Positions 1 through 12,384 are shown, numbered from the stretch's first letter. The stretch is 64,000 bases of DNA from Curvularia sp. ZM96 (GCA_022457065.1 JAJGBQ010000005.1:3410001-3474000), one strand, 5' to 3'. Numbers and translations: made by a program. Notes: generated by a model from the sequence alone, not told the origin.

Positions 1-632
1 CCCTGTACTCGCCCTCGACGGCCAAAAAAGCCGCGAAAAAAGGTGCCAACACCAATGCCGAAGCCTCGCACGCCATCGGCCTCATCTTGCTCGGCGTGAA
101 CCTGCTCTTCGACGGCTTGACCAACACAGTCCAAGACCACATCTTCACTTCCTTCAAGGGCTTCACCGGCCCCCAAATGATGTGTGCTCAGAATATCATT
201 TCTACCCTGCTTACCGTATCGTACCTGCTACTAACCCCTCTCCTCGCCTCCTCCCCGCTCGCCGCCTCCCTCGGCCTATCATCCACCTCCGAACTCGCCT
301 CCGCTCTCAACTTCATCAAGGCTTACCCCTCCGTCGGCTGGGACGTCCTCATGTTCTCCGCCTGCGGCGCCATCGGCCAGGTCTTCATCTTTCATACCCT
401 CGCGCACTTTAGTAGTTTGTTGTTGGTTACTGTGACTGTGACCAGGAAGATGCTGACCATGGTGTGGAGTGTCTGGTGGTTTGGACACGAGATTACGGGC
501 ATGCAGTGGGTCGGCGTGGGATTGGTGTTTGGGGGCATTGGAGCCGAGGCCGCCATGGGGAGGAGGGAGAAGGCCAAGAAGGCTGCGACTGCGGCTGCTG
601 CGAAAAAGGCTGAGGCGGAGAAGAAGAGGTAA
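1..632 (+). CDS. HUT1: UDP-galactose transporter homolog 1 (HUT1/SLC35B1-like), 3' part
   Basis: Open frame entering from the left edge (first complete codon at 3) and ending at the stop at 630-632, about 209 residues. Several hydrophobic membrane segments are visible. The segment VTVTRKMLTMVWSVWWFGHE followed by a G-rich helix is typical of the C-terminal end of SLC35B/HUT1 nucleotide-sugar transporters, which carry UDP-galactose or related sugars into the endoplasmic reticulum lumen. The protein ends in a charged Lys/Ala/Glu-rich tail (KKAEAEKKR), as expected for an ER-retained carrier facing the cytosol. The N-terminal half lies outside the window, so start codon and upstream introns cannot be judged. 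It is convergent with the AMP-forming ligase to the right. Family assignment is from recognised motifs; substrate is inferred. Confidence 0.85.
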   Translation, partial: LYSPSTAKKAAKKGANTNAEASHAIGLILLGVNLLFDGLTNTVQDHIFTSFKGFTGPQMMCAQNIISTLLTVSYLLLTPLLASSPLAASLGLSSTSELASALNFIKAYPSVGWDVLMFSACGAIGQVFIFHTLAHFSSLLLVTVTVTRKMLTMVWSVWWFGHEITGMQWVGVGLVFGGIGAEAAMGRREKAKKAATAAAAKKAEAEKKR

Positions 633-1019
633 AGATCGTTTGAGGGTTTGAAGGTGTTGTATAGGCGTGTTTTTGGAGTGTACATGGGAGATGTTGACTT
701 TGTTTGATGATTTTTCTTTTTATATATAAGTTCGGATTTGATTTTTTTTTCTTTTCTTGTTCTCCATGTAACTTGGTTGAAAGACAAGAAAAGTGAAGAA
801 AGTTAGATATCATAGAATGAGTTGCCTAGAAATGTTTAAAAAAAAAGTATCATATACATTGGGAAAGAAAGAAACAGGCGAATTTGTCTTTATCAAAAAC
901 GCGTCGCTTGGATTCCTCTTCTGTCTATGTCACAGTTATTTCCACACTGTTTACAGCACACGAGTCTAACCCATCAACAACATAACATCATACTCACTCA
1001 ACAACATCGAATCCCAAAC
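633..1019. other. Convergent intergenic region, no gene seen
   Basis: 3' ends of the transporter (+) and the acyl-CoA synthetase-like gene (-) face each other here. The sequence is T-rich then A-rich (710-760, 835-850), consistent with 3' UTR and polyadenylation regions of both genes. No supported reading frame. Confidence 0.6.
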
Positions 1020-2885
1020 CTACCCTACAACCCCTTTCCTCGCCCACTCCCTCAGCATATTCTTCTGAATCTTGCCCGTACTCGTTTTGGGCAACTCCTT
1101 CACCACCACCACCTCCCTCGGCACCATGAACCGACTAATATGGCTGTTTTCCTTGGCCCACTGTATGACCTCGGCCCCCAGCGTCTGACTATCCACAGCG
1201 TTGGGATCCTTCGTTGTAACGAACGCCTTGGGCCGCTCCCCCCAGTGGGAATCCGGGACGGCGCAGACGCCGACTTCGAGGATGGCTGGGTGCGTGGAGA
1301 GCATTGCTTCGAGGGCGACGGAGGAGATGTTTTCGCCGCCTATGATTTATCAAAGAAATCATATGTCAGCGAAAAAAGAAGGAGTTTTTTTTTTGGATGG
1401 GAAAAAAAGGGGGGGAGGGTAAATATACGTACCACTAATAATGATATCCTTTGCTCGATCGAGAATCTGAATTGCGCCGTCGGGATGCCACACAGCCAGA
1501 TCACCAGTATGCAGCCACCCGCCGTCCCAGAGTTTTTTCGTTGCCTCGGCATCTTTGTAGTATCCCTTTGCGCAAATATTGCCGTTGAAAATGATTTCAC
1601 CGATTTCTTTGCCGTTGCGCTCCACGTCGGTTAAGACGCCGGCAGGCTGCTCTGTCTTGATGACGCGCAGGGCTTTGGATACGACGAAGCCGTGGCCCTG
1701 GCGTGCCATGCGGCTGTATTTTTCCTTGTCGGGAAGCGTGTCCCATTCCGGCATGTGATAGCCTTTTGTAATGGGTCCGTAGGTTTCGGTTAGGCCGTAG
1801 ACGTGGACGGGGTGCAGGTTCAGGTTTGACATTTGCTCGAAAAGCCAGGCTGAGGGTGGGGAGGCGGCCACAGTGACACGTACGGGTTGGGGTAGGCGCT
1901 CTGCTTCTTTGGCTGCACAGAGAAGCGTGTTGACGGTTGGCGCGGCGTTGAAGTGCGTTATGCCCTCTTCCTTGAGCAGGCGCCAGATCTCGGGGTAGTC
2001 GATCTTTCGGAGACAGTAGTGAGTGCCTCGGACGGCGGTGACGGACCAGGGAAATGTCCAGCCTGTAGCGTGGAACATGGGGAGCGTCCAGAGATATTTT
2101 GCCCGGCCTGTATGGTAGTTGAGTCCGGATTCAATGATGTTTCCCATGGCAGCTAGGTAGACGCCGCGGTGTGTGTATTCGACACCTTTTGGCCTAGCCG
2201 TAGTTCCACTCGTGTATGCTAGTGCAATCACATCTTCCTCATTCTTTGCGTGCGATTCCAGGTCATCCCATCCTTTGTTGCCTTGCTGAATGTCGTAATT
2301 CAGTCCTTCTAGCACTGCATCGTCAAAAGGTCCTGACAGCTCGCCCTCGGTCGCATCTGTGTCTGTGTCGATCAATATTGGTACGCTCGGTTTTGCCTTC
2401 TTGTAGTCATCTAGCAGGGCTACGAATTCTGCATCTGCGATGATCATGTCCACATCCGAGTGTTGGAAGATGTAGCTGATGTCGTCTGGCTTCAGCCGAT
2501 AGTTGATGGCCACGTTCACAGCACCTGCCGCAGCAATTCCGAATATACTCTCCAGGAATGCTGGAGTGTTGGTTGCCAGTATTCCCACCCTCTTGTAACC
2601 ATGTTTTCTCAAGTAGTACGCCAATCCCCGTGCGCGATCTGCAGCTTCGGCGTAAGAGCGTCGCAGTATCTTGTTGTTTGCCGTCTTGTGATATATCGCC
2701 GTAGCGTCAGGCTCAATCTGCGCGGCACGCCAGAGGAACCATGTCGGACTGAGCGTGTGGAAATTGTGTCTGTGGTGGTATTCGTGGCTATCGCCAGGGT
2801 GGATGGTTGGCGGACCCGGGACGGGGTTTGCGGAGGTGAAGTGCGACGCAAGCTGCTTAAGACGGTCTTTGGCGCCTTCCATCAT
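1020..2885 (-). CDS. Acyl-CoA synthetase-like AMP-forming ligase (ANL superfamily)
   Basis: Two exons: 2885-1433 and 1339-1020, with a 93-nt GTACGT...ATAG intron (1432-1340) that splits the A8 motif; splicing joins IIISG to GENISS. Product about 590 residues. Visible motifs in order: AMP-binding loop YTSGTTARPKG, YGLTETYGP (A5), GDLAVWHPDGAIQILDRAKD (A7/A8) and the C-terminal catalytic lysine region LPKTSTGKIQKNMLRE (A10). These define enzymes that activate a carboxylic acid as an acyl-adenylate and usually transfer it to CoA; the overall look is that of medium/long-chain fatty-acid-CoA ligases. No obvious C-terminal peroxisomal signal (ends KGVVG). The start is the first ATG of an ATG-ATG pair; the open frame continues 16 codons further upstream but without an ATG. 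The Gly of the usual SGTTGxPKG loop is Ala here. Acid substrate cannot be told from sequence. Confidence 0.85.
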
Positions 2886-3696
2886 GTCCTTGTTGACCCG
2901 ATAGCAATTGGGACACGACAAGCTTTTATACACGCGCGAGTTTCAAGCCCGATCTACAGGCTTGGCCCAGCTGAACTGGAGCTATGGCGCGTGGATGCGG
3001 AGAAAGTCCGTCCGCTGCGGATACAAATGCGAGAGATATCCGAAGTCTTACGCGCTGAGGGGTTATAGGTATACAGCCTCGACCTCAATCCCACTGGAAA
3101 TGCGACGGTCGGCGGAAAGCAACACTGAATCAGAACACCGCCAAACCTACCAAAAGAATCAGGCTGCACACTGTTGTGCCGGTTGGCAGGTTGCGCCGAT
3201 GCTTACGGCCCTGAGTTGGGGAAATCTGGGGAAAGGGATCCGACGCGGGACGACGTCAGAGCCGAGGTTAAGCGCCAGTTGAGCAGCCACCCTTCCGACC
3301 GCCATGGTTCCGCATGCGGAATGCTCCTAGTCAGTCATACAAGTAAAGTACCAAATGCACAGATAGTCAAGTCAAGAGCACAAACGAAGACCGAGTTGGA
3401 TTAACCACATACCCACCAGTCTATTGCTGAACGCTCAACGCCATCAACATGCTTTACATCAGCTGTGATTTTTCATTTCGTATTGCTTCTAGCCGGAAGA
3501 GTACCTGAAGACACAGCAGACCGACCGCAAAGAGACCCATGAACACGTAAGCACTCTGGTATTGATGTGCTCTTTTAGCCTGGTAACCCTTTCGAATGGT
3601 CGGAGTATAGTAGAGGAAAGAAACATCCCATGAGCCAAATGCAATCCACGCCGAACCACGTCACCGAAACCGACACTGGTCATCAACTGCCGTTTT
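2886..3696. other. Intergenic, no gene seen
   Basis: Holds the promoter of the minus-strand ligase and the 3' UTR of RPL16. A minus-strand frame at 2954-3169 encodes an Arg/Ser-rich stretch resembling a mitochondrial presequence but has no ATG, and no convincing intron joins it to the ligase. Confidence 0.5.
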
Positions 3697-4768
3697 CTAG
3701 TATCCGAGGGCGGTAAGCTGCTCCTTGGTCTTGCTGTCGACGTTGGCCGTCTTCTTGGCCTCAGCCAACTGCCTTCGGAGGGCCTTCTTGCGCTCGTAGT
3801 AAGCGGCACCCTTGACCTTCCTGCGCTCCTCAAGACTGTGCAACAGATTGTTAGTAATATATCACCGTGTGTGACAAGCGCTGCAACATACCGGGCAACA
3901 ACATCCTGGTACTTCCAGCCGAACTCGTGGCCGAGACGGCCGACAGTGCAGTACTTGCGGCCGGGCTTGAGCCTCAGTACCCTCAGGGCCTGGGGAACAA
4001 CGACGCGCTTCTTCTTGTCGTAGGGGGCGGGGACACCCTCAAACGTCTTGAGGCGCTCCATGGCGGCAGCACCGCGGGCAGTCTTGTGGGGAATCATGCC
4101 GCGGACAGTTCGCCAGAACATCTTGGAGGGGGCGCGGAAGTGGAAGGGACCTGAACGGCTGGTTAGCACGCCGCCGATGAAAATGGCACCCAGTCAAAAA
4201 ACTTGACTACACGAGTGCGGCGGATCAAGGGGGAGACGTACCACCACGGGTGGGGTTGAAACGAGTCTGCTTGCGCAGGAAAGCCGAGTACTTCACTGTA
4301 AAATGGTGTCAGCTCATGTCGTCTGTGTCGAGAGTTCTGAGAGAGCGCTTCGCCAGAGCAGCCACAATGCACGCCAATGATCGATTCAAGCCCTTTGGCA
4401 AGTCCTCCTGTCCCATGTGCGTTCACTGTGGCCTGCTGTCCATGGCGCCTGCTCGTATTCGGTGGGTGGACGTACGCTTCGCGCGGAAGAACTCGCCGGA
4501 GATGTTGAGAGCCTCACATCGCACGACGACGATCTTCTGGCCATTGAGGAGCTGCTTGGCGACAGTGCTGGCGAGGCGACCGAGCAAGTGGCCCTTGCCG
4601 TCGATGACCTGGGTGCGCTGTCAGCGAAAGGCTCCTTGCAAAGCAAGATATGTATGGTGTTGACGAGGCGCGGCGTGGCGTGGCGGCGGGGAGCGACCGC
4701 CTGGCCTGAAAATATGCGGCTTCGTGTGTTCGGGGCGTACGTACAATGACGGGTTCGAAGGTCGACAT
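3697..4768 (-). CDS. RPL16: 60S ribosomal protein uL13 (L16/L13a)
   Basis: Five exons on the minus strand: 4768-4745, 4608-4476, 4295-4242, 4150-3892 and 3835-3697; introns 136, 180, 91 and 56 nt, all GT-AG (donors GTACGT three times, GTATGT once). Exon lengths sum to 609 nt, a 202-aa protein, matching yeast Rpl16. Diagnostic stretches are VIDGKGHLLGRLASTVAKQL, NISGEFFRAK, PFHFRAPSKMFWRTVRGM, PYDKKKRVVVPQALRVLRL and the C-terminal TALGY. It is a structural component of the large ribosomal subunit in the cytosol. The first exon encodes only eight residues, a common layout for fungal ribosomal protein genes. The long first introns near the 5' end fit high, regulated expression (inference). Confidence 0.95.
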
Positions 4769-7700
4769 TTTGCTCGACTCCGGTGTGCTGTGAGGTTAGT
4801 TGTCGTGAAGAAAGAGCTCGTTGCAGCGGATTCCAATACCACCAACGGGCTAAGCGAATATTTCGCTGGTGTGTGCTGTGGTCCGTGCGCCGTTTAGCGT
4901 CGCGCTCGACTTGTCCGCCAGCACTCTTCAGCGACGAGCTCGCACTGGAAGCGAGGCACCTCATCAGACGAAAGCATCGCGTGCAGTGTTTCGGGGGGAC
5001 GTATGTTGTTCCTGTTGTTGTGCTTGTCGTGCACGGGCGGGGATACCGTGGTGCTGAGGCTGCACTTGGGGACTACCACTCTTCTCAGAATTGACATGTC
5101 CGAAACTTTACAAGGAGAAAAAAAAACCCACTATATGGTTGTTATTGCACCCTTTGCGACCTGTGCAGTCTATGCATCTCAACAAAGAGAGATAACAAGC
5201 GGATGTTTTCGGTCATCGCCTCTAATGGACGCTGCAGGCGCCTCCGGCTCTGTGTTAACCGGTGCAGATGTGCTGGTGAGAAGGATAACGACAAGTCAAT
5301 TTCATTTCTCATACAACGCTCCCGACACATCCACGACACAACAGCCTAATGTGCCGAGTCCCTCCATTTGTCAGAGCAAACGAGGACTTTTTTCCACAAT
5401 CTAGTCGATACATGATCCATAATCATGCAACGGTTGGAGAAGTGGCGATTGTCGCTTCCTCCTACCATGCACATTCCACTCGTAGTCTGCGTTGGGTACA
5501 TGACTGCATTTTCTGTCTTACCTACGACCAACGCTATTGGAGATACGCTATTGTCGAATCCATCCGCTCACTCAACATGTCGCCGCTTTTTACGAAGTAG
5601 TTACGGTGCCATGTCTCCTACACCCAGTCTCATCTCCTTGGCCAATAACCCTATCCCCCGAATAACTGACCTGCGAGCCATGCATTCTAACACCAAGTAC
5701 TGAAGCAAATAGATCAAAGGCGATGGCCACGGCCCTGGAAACTACTCGTATTTACACATAGTGCTCTCTGCAGTCTATGCAGTATTTTCAATGTGTTGCA
5801 ATGTCCACGCGAACAGACTAGCTACGGAGCAACTGGTCTTTTCCTTTCCTATCGACAACCTCGTTTGCTCACCGACCAACAGCTATCCTTCGTTGTACTA
5901 CAACCTTCCGCACAAACTATTTACAAGATCCCAAACGCATCTCCGCTGCGCAGACGCCTTGTTCTTGGATGACGTACAGAGTTCTGGTGATCTTGCATGG
6001 AAGAAATTCAGGCGAACGCCGTCGCTTTGCAGGGCAGCTTCGCTGAACGGCAGTTCCCAGCATGTCCATGCTAATCACCTCAAACTGCAAAAGGCCGCCC
6101 GCATGCTGCCTCTTGTCAGTAGCACCACGCTGAAAAAATTGCGTCATGACCTCAGCGACCCATACCCTCGAGGTGCCAGACATGCCCCAGACCCACCACC
6201 AACGGCCTGCCATAGCGGAAGTCCAAGGGTATCCACGGATCCACCACTAAAAGATACTGTACTCGCTTTCTTGAGCATCAATAAGCCAGTGAGCTCGCTA
6301 CGCCTACTCTCTAAATCATACTATCGAAACGGTCAAGCATCTAGACCTCAGAATATGTCAAGGATGAGAAAGCACCGCCCTTGGCATTTCATCATGTTGT
6401 GCATACCTCAACCCAAATGTCGGCACAATCCAGAAGGTTCCAGTCACGAATTTGGGGCCCAGTCTGACGGGCGGCTTTTGGTTCTTTTCGCGTCTTGGCT
6501 ATTTCCTGCATCCTGAATTTGTCAATGCACATAGCAGAATCCGTAGAGGTTGCACGGCAGGGTCCGGTTCCGTTGTGCTGATCGCAACGTGACGATCGTC
6601 ACGCCCCTTGACTTTCCGTCTCCAAGTTTCCTCCTATCTCCCTAGGCTCTGCAACTACCGTAAAAGACACCGAAGTGCAACCTAATTTCTAGTTCGCACA
6701 GAAACAACACACGGCATCTGAGGGTCGTTTCGTTCTAGAAACCGTGCTTAGAGTCGCCTCACAGCACTGTGACGTCGGCAAATTCCAACAACCGAGGAGG
6801 GTGTCAAGATCGATCGTGACTCCTTAGGCCGAAACTCAATAGAAACGAGCGAGCGGATTCGCAGGTTTCGCTCGGCGGTGATTGCCGCGCATACATGTGT
6901 GCACTGGTCGTTGACCGCAAACTTTTCGATCACGGTGCAATGACTGCGTCGTCGATCATAGGGAACATCCAGATCTGCAACACACGTGACATTTGACCGA
7001 ATGTTCACAAATGAAAATTACAAAGTACGTACAATCTTGTTCATTCACAGCTACTTGGCATATAGCCTACAGAGGACAGCAGAAACAACCTGGGCAAGAA
7101 ATATACTCTCATTGATGGGGACTAGCTTTTGCCTGTGCTTTTGCCAACACCAACATCCTTACGTATCCATTATCCTGGTCGCCATCCTCCCCTCACTACT
7201 GGACTGTAACTCGTGTCATGCGCCACAGCAAAATGCATGCAACTTGTCATCCTTGACAAACCAACCTTGGCGTCATGCAGCCTTCCTTGGCGCCGCATTG
7301 CGTGGCTGGAGAGGACGTTGTGTGAGACGGCCACTCCTGGAAATGTATTGTGTGTCCTGGTGCAACACTAGGCGCACCGCCATGGGTGGCTAGTGCTGTG
7401 GCTAGTGCATCAGCTAGGCTAACTGTCTGACCAAGAGGAAGCTTTCGTATCTCGGCTTACCTATTTGCGACTCAGGCCAGATGCAAGAAAGGAGGGCCAG
7501 CTGAGTCATCCGGAAGTCGGCACGACTAGTTCAATAACAAGAACCACTAGTTAAACTCCGTGCCCATCGAAAAAGGTGTTTCGACCAACACCGCCCGCAT
7601 GGAGATATGTTTTCCGCCAAGAGGCCTTATTATGACGCAGATATGCAGCATTGGTTCGCCCGAAACTCACAAATGGGACGATTTCTGGTTTATTTCCCTC

Positions 7701-9158
7701 GCTTTCGCTTGGACAACAGTAAGCTGGCATCTGGCACGAAACGTTGTTTGCCTCCTGGAAATAGCAGACCCAGGAACTAATTCTGCTTAAGCAGACTTGG
7801 CTGAGTGTGTCCGTATTGCGAAGGCGTGCTCCGTCCTTCCAATACAACAGGTACCAATAAATGGATCAACGGGGAAACTAAAGCGGAAAACCCGTCCCAC
7901 CGGCCGTTCCCAGAAAAGCCAGTCGGTGGTAAGATAACTCACGGGGCGAGCATGGACGGATGCTGCCCATCTGACGGTCCCTGCGGCTTTTTCTTATGGT
8001 TGGGCATCTGCAGCTGTACAGTGGCTCTGCTGTACTGCGTACATGATACGCTGACAAGAATTGAAAATAGCCAAGATATGGCTGGAGTGTTATGGGAATC
8101 GGTGAAGGGGTAGGGACTAGGGTCACCAGCCGCAAGTCAAGCCACGCTGTCATGTTTCTGGCGACTTTATCCGACGCTAATAAGGCAAGGCTGGGCAACT
8201 GGGGCAAGTGGAGGGACAGGACGAAGTTTCGGAAGCTCGCCCTTCTTCGCACCCCGACTGTCCGTCTCTGCGAGGGGAAAAAGCTTGCAATCGATTGGTA
8301 ACATGGCTAACTCGTTAGTTACCCTATAAAGTGTGGACACTTCGGCCGCAAGCGAGAGTTGTTGATTGATGATCGTTGCTCAACTAAGAGGCTTTAGAGC
8401 GCACGAGGAGCCACGAGAGAAGGTCAAGCTGCAACGGGACAGCGGGTCACGCCACTAGTAGGGCCCCCCGGCAGTGCAGCGCCACGGACAAAGACCCGCT
8501 TCCCTTCGCTTGGGTGCAGGCAGGGCCTCCAAAAGGCGCAGGGCCATACCATAGAGGTGCTTCTTTCGTGGCGTGGGTGGCGGCTCATCAGAAACCCCTC
8601 ACCAGCTTTTCCCCATAGAATGGACCTTCCAACCTGCCAGGAGCCGTGACGCCACAGGGCGCAGATTAGGCACATGGCAAGTGCTGAGCCCTTGGCTCTG
8701 GTGGTGCAGCTCCCGCTGTGCATCCTCGACAGTCTGAATGCTGTCGAATCAGCATTTAGTAACAGTGTCGGGAGTGGGGGAGCACATGGGATAGCCATCG
8801 TTCGGCTCCTGGAGAAGGGCAACTGTCAATGGCTCGCTCTGGAGAAACTCAATAGATGACTATGGAAGCGCCAGCTCATCCAAGGAGAACCCGAGGCGAC
8901 TCGCCGAGATGAGTGCTCCAGATATGAGCTTGGCCTACAGGTAGCAATAGAAAGCGGACAAGTCGGCGGAGAGCAACGATTCGACTATTTGGTCGGCTCC
9001 ATCGCCCAAGCCCGGCGGGACGGTGCCCATGCGACATGCGACGGCGCTAACCCTACAGCTAATCCTTGACCCACAAGCTTCTCCGCCGCAGAATAACCCT
9101 GTCAGAAGCATCCACCGGTTTACTCTTAGGCGCAGCATTCCCCCAGCCACAGGACGTG
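4769..9158. other. 4.4-kb gene-poor region, no supported gene
   Basis: Lies between the divergent starts of RPL16 (-) and the Zn2Cys6 regulator (+). Scattered frames (for example 5761-6516 +, 8424-8822 -) use non-ATG starts or have no recognisable domain, low-complexity structure or plausible splice partners. It most likely holds two promoters, a long 5' leader for the regulator, and possibly non-coding transcripts. There is a short pyrimidine/purine-biased stretch around 5105-5130. I see no tRNA or transposon. Confidence 0.5.
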
Positions 9159-12100
9159 ATGCTCGATGCTCTCCATCTGCCACCCATGACTTCCCCGGCC
9201 ATCATGACGACTGAAGGCCTGCCGGCAGACACTGGCCGCTCTGGCCCCCTCGAATCTCACCCAGAAGACATCTCCGAGTTTGGCGAAGGCAACTCCGAGA
9301 CCAATGACGTCGGCGACGATCAGCCACCAAAACCGCAACCTCAGAAAAGACGACGAGTCACACGTGCCTGTGACGAATGTCGGCGCAAGAAAATTAAATG
9401 CGATGGCAAGCAGCCGTGCACGCACTGTACAGTGTATAGCTATGGTATGTTCGTAGCCATGTCTATGGTCGATGTTGGTTCCCGTCATCCTGGAAACCCA
9501 CGCTAACACTGTGCAGAATGGTAACGACCTCTGGAGACGACCACACGCTTGCAAAAATTGAAAACTGACTTTTGGCCAGCACTTATGACCAACCTTCGAA
9601 CCGCAGACGGAATGCGACGCCCCAGTACATTGAAGCTCTGGAGAGCCAGCTGAAGCGTGCCAAAGCATTGTTGCAAGTTGTGCTGCCGAGTGTGGATTTG
9701 AACGACCCCGCCATTGATGCCCACATCCAGAATGGATTACTACCACAGCTGTCGCAACCGGCTGCCCGACCACCAATTGCGCCCATGGAAACGCGCGTGC
9801 CTCAGCAACACGCACCCCCGCATAACGAAGATGCGTCTGACTCGCATCTCGAGGCCATGGTCAAGGCGACGGGCCAGCTTGATCTCGACGAAGAAGGAAA
9901 TTGGGATTACCAAGGCCACTCCTCAGGACTCAGCTTCATGAGAGGACTACGCCAATTCGACGATATATTCCAAATTCCACCAGATGAATCGCCGTCGTTT
10001 AAGCAACGCACCATGTCCTATGACGCTTCCTCACCAGATGCTCCTTCCACAACCGGCTCCATGACCTCACCAACTAATGTGGCTCTTCCCAGTGAAGAAG
10101 AGGCACGCGCTCTGTGCGACAATGCAATTATTCAGTACAGCGCTATGCTCCGAGTTGTCCACCTCCCCACCTTCTACAAGCAGATGGATCGTATCTACAA
10201 AGTGCCACCTGAAAGCTATGGGAACGCCGAAACTAGTTTTTTGCCTCTCCTTTTTGCCGTTCTTGCTCTGGGCAAGCTGTACTCAGAAAAGGAGCAAGGG
10301 GTCGATGTTACGGGCCACGACGCCCTGACTGACCAGGGGTATGCAGTTCTCACAATGAATGTCGATTTGTTTAAGCTAACGTAGTCCAGACTCAAATACT
10401 TCAAGGCCTCCCGCCAACTCCTGGATATTACTGACTGTAGAGACTTAACTTCGCTCCAAGCTATTATTTTCATGATTCAGTTTTTGCAATCATCAGCTAA
10501 GCTTAGCACATGTTATGCTTACATTGGAATCGCTCTACGATCAGCACTGCGCATGGGTTTACACCGCTCCTTCAATGTTACATTTTCGCCAATCGAAGCC
10601 GAGACACGTAAACGTATATTCTGGGTTATCAGACGGATGGACACGTACGTTGGGGCTATGCTTGGATTGCCACGGTTCTTAGAGGATGAAGACATTGATC
10701 AGGAATGGCCAGTCGAAGTCGATGACGAGTACATCACAGAGACAGAAATTCTGCCCATGCCAGAAGGAAGCATTTCGGTTATGTCTGCTTTCAATGCTCA
10801 CACTCGCCTCGTACAAGTACTGAACAAGATTTGCAAATACGTGTATCCAATCAAGGGTACACAGTCGGGCGGCAAGAACTCGGTGACCTACACTGTCGGC
10901 TACTCCAAGATCCGAGAAATTGAGCAAGATTTGGCACGCTGGTTAGACGAACTGCCCGTAGCACTGAAACCCGGTAGTGAAGTCCCACCGATCATCAAGA
11001 GGTAGGTTGAGAGTTTTTTTTTCGACTCTCGTTGCTTTTGCTAACTGATGCGACAGAGTCCAGCAGCTTCTCCGTATGGGGTTTGGACATGCGCAACTCT
11101 TACTGTACCGGCCGTTCCTGCACTATGTTTCGCAGTCTTACAATACCAAGACTGTCGACCAAAGGGCATTCGCTTGCGCCTCTGCGTGCGTTAACGTCTC
11201 GCGCAACATCATTCACATCTCCACAGAGATGCGGAAGCGCGGTGTGCTAGCTGGAGCATACTGGTTTTCTATGTACACAACGTTTTTTGCTATTGTGTCA
11301 ATTCTGTACTTTGTGTTGGAAAATCCCACTAGTCCAACTAGTTTTGAATTACTACGAGATGCCGTCGAAGGCAAAGAGGTCCTAGCCTATTTTGCAAAGA
11401 GAAGTCTAGCAGCGGATAGATGCAGTATTGCGCTTGAGGTAAGTTGCTCTTGAAGACCACCGAGATCGCTATACTAATCATTTCCTCTAGGGCATGTTTA
11501 AACGACTACCAGAGTCGATCAGACAGGGCGGAGATGTTATCGCTTCGAAAAAGCGTCGACAAGGTAGCTCCCCACAATCTTCAGGACCACGACCCACTTT
11601 CTCCAGTCAGAACGAAGCTGCAGGCCCACGGCGTGCGAGTACATATCCCGATACCATCCCAAACCTCAAAACCGCTGGTCATGGCCCATCACACCCCTCT
11701 CCACACAACCAGTTCGCTGGGATTGGTTCAAGCTCTTCATACCCGACACACTCAATCTCCAACCCCAATTTGTTCGACGGTGTACCTGATCTTACGCCTG
11801 CCTCCTCCAACGACAGTCTGCCGAGCTTTGGTATAGCACCTATCCATGACCCGCAGCAAAGCTCAGTCTACAATCCCTCGGTGTTGAGCAGCTCATTTGC
11901 AGATCCATCGGGCATGAATGTTCCAATCGCAGACATCTCGACGATGATGTTCCCTTCTACTGATCCTCTTGCCTATCCAAATCAGCCAATGACTGCTTTT
12001 GAAAACAGACGCCCCCAAGCGTCTGATCGCAATAGTGCTCCACCAGTGAGCAATGGTCACCCGCTCCAAATTCCGACCAGTGTAGATATGAAAGGACATC

Positions 12101-12384
12101 CTCCAATGTTTGCACCGACCAGCATGCCCAACGGACAAGGACGGCTACAGAGTGACAACGAGGCTCAGCTATTTGGCCCTGTTCCTATGTACCTGATGCA
12201 GGGTACACAGCAGTACCGAGCCTTTTCACCACAGCTTGGAATGCAAATGCCAGGACCGAACAATGTGCAGTTCGACGAGCTGCTCAGTCAAGGTGACTGG
12301 TCTCAGTCTTTCATGGATCCAGCGTTGAACATGGGTACTGGAAGGCCGCCACATCAGCAGTTTATTCCACACGGATGGCGTTAG
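9159..12384 (+). CDS. Zn2Cys6 binuclear-cluster transcription factor with fungal_trans domain
   Basis: Six exons: 9159-9444, 9517-9520 (4-nt microexon AATG), 9580-10338, 10390-11001, 11057-11438, 11491-12384; introns 72, 59, 51, 55 and 52 nt, GT-AG, several with CTAAC/CTGAC branch sites. Total 2937 nt, 978 aa. Residues 71-97 form the Zn2Cys6 cluster (C-x2-C-x6-C-x5-C-x2-C-x6-C) preceded by a basic QKRRRVTRA stretch. The sixth Cys exists only if the microexon is used (TG|C). A short heptad-like linker (YIEALESQLKRAKALL) follows, probably for dimerisation. The middle part (roughly residues 240-560) is the fungal-specific transcription factor domain, and the C-terminal 300 residues are Pro/Ser/Asn-rich and disordered. 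Nuclear DNA-binding regulator; target genes unknown. The start is the first in-frame ATG of the open region; a second Met lies 9 codons downstream. Confidence 0.87.
9517..9520 (+). other. 4-nt microexon of the Zn2Cys6 gene
   Basis: Flanked by TGTGCAG on the left and GTAACG on the right. Using it joins TAT-G / AATG / C-ACT, giving Tyr-Glu-Cys-Thr-Tyr in frame and completing the zinc cluster. Skipping it shifts the frame. Both flanking introns have good branch sites (CGCTAACAC at about 9501; AAAACTGACT at 9561). Confidence 0.85.

Noticed and set aside
1020..2885. Possible secondary-metabolite cluster signalled by the AMP-forming ligase
   Set aside because: Neighbours are a sugar transporter and a ribosomal protein; no PKS, NRPS or tailoring enzymes nearby.
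2954..3169. Minus-strand frame resembling a mitochondrial presequence upstream of the acyl-CoA ligase
   Set aside because: No ATG in the frame, and the only in-frame splice join would need a 35-nt intron, too short for fungi.
5761..6516. 251-codon plus-strand open frame
   Set aside because: Starts at GTG, has no domain, no compositional structure and no splice partners; consistent with chance.
8424..8822. 132-codon minus-strand frame
   Set aside because: No recognisable motif and biased composition; judged chance.
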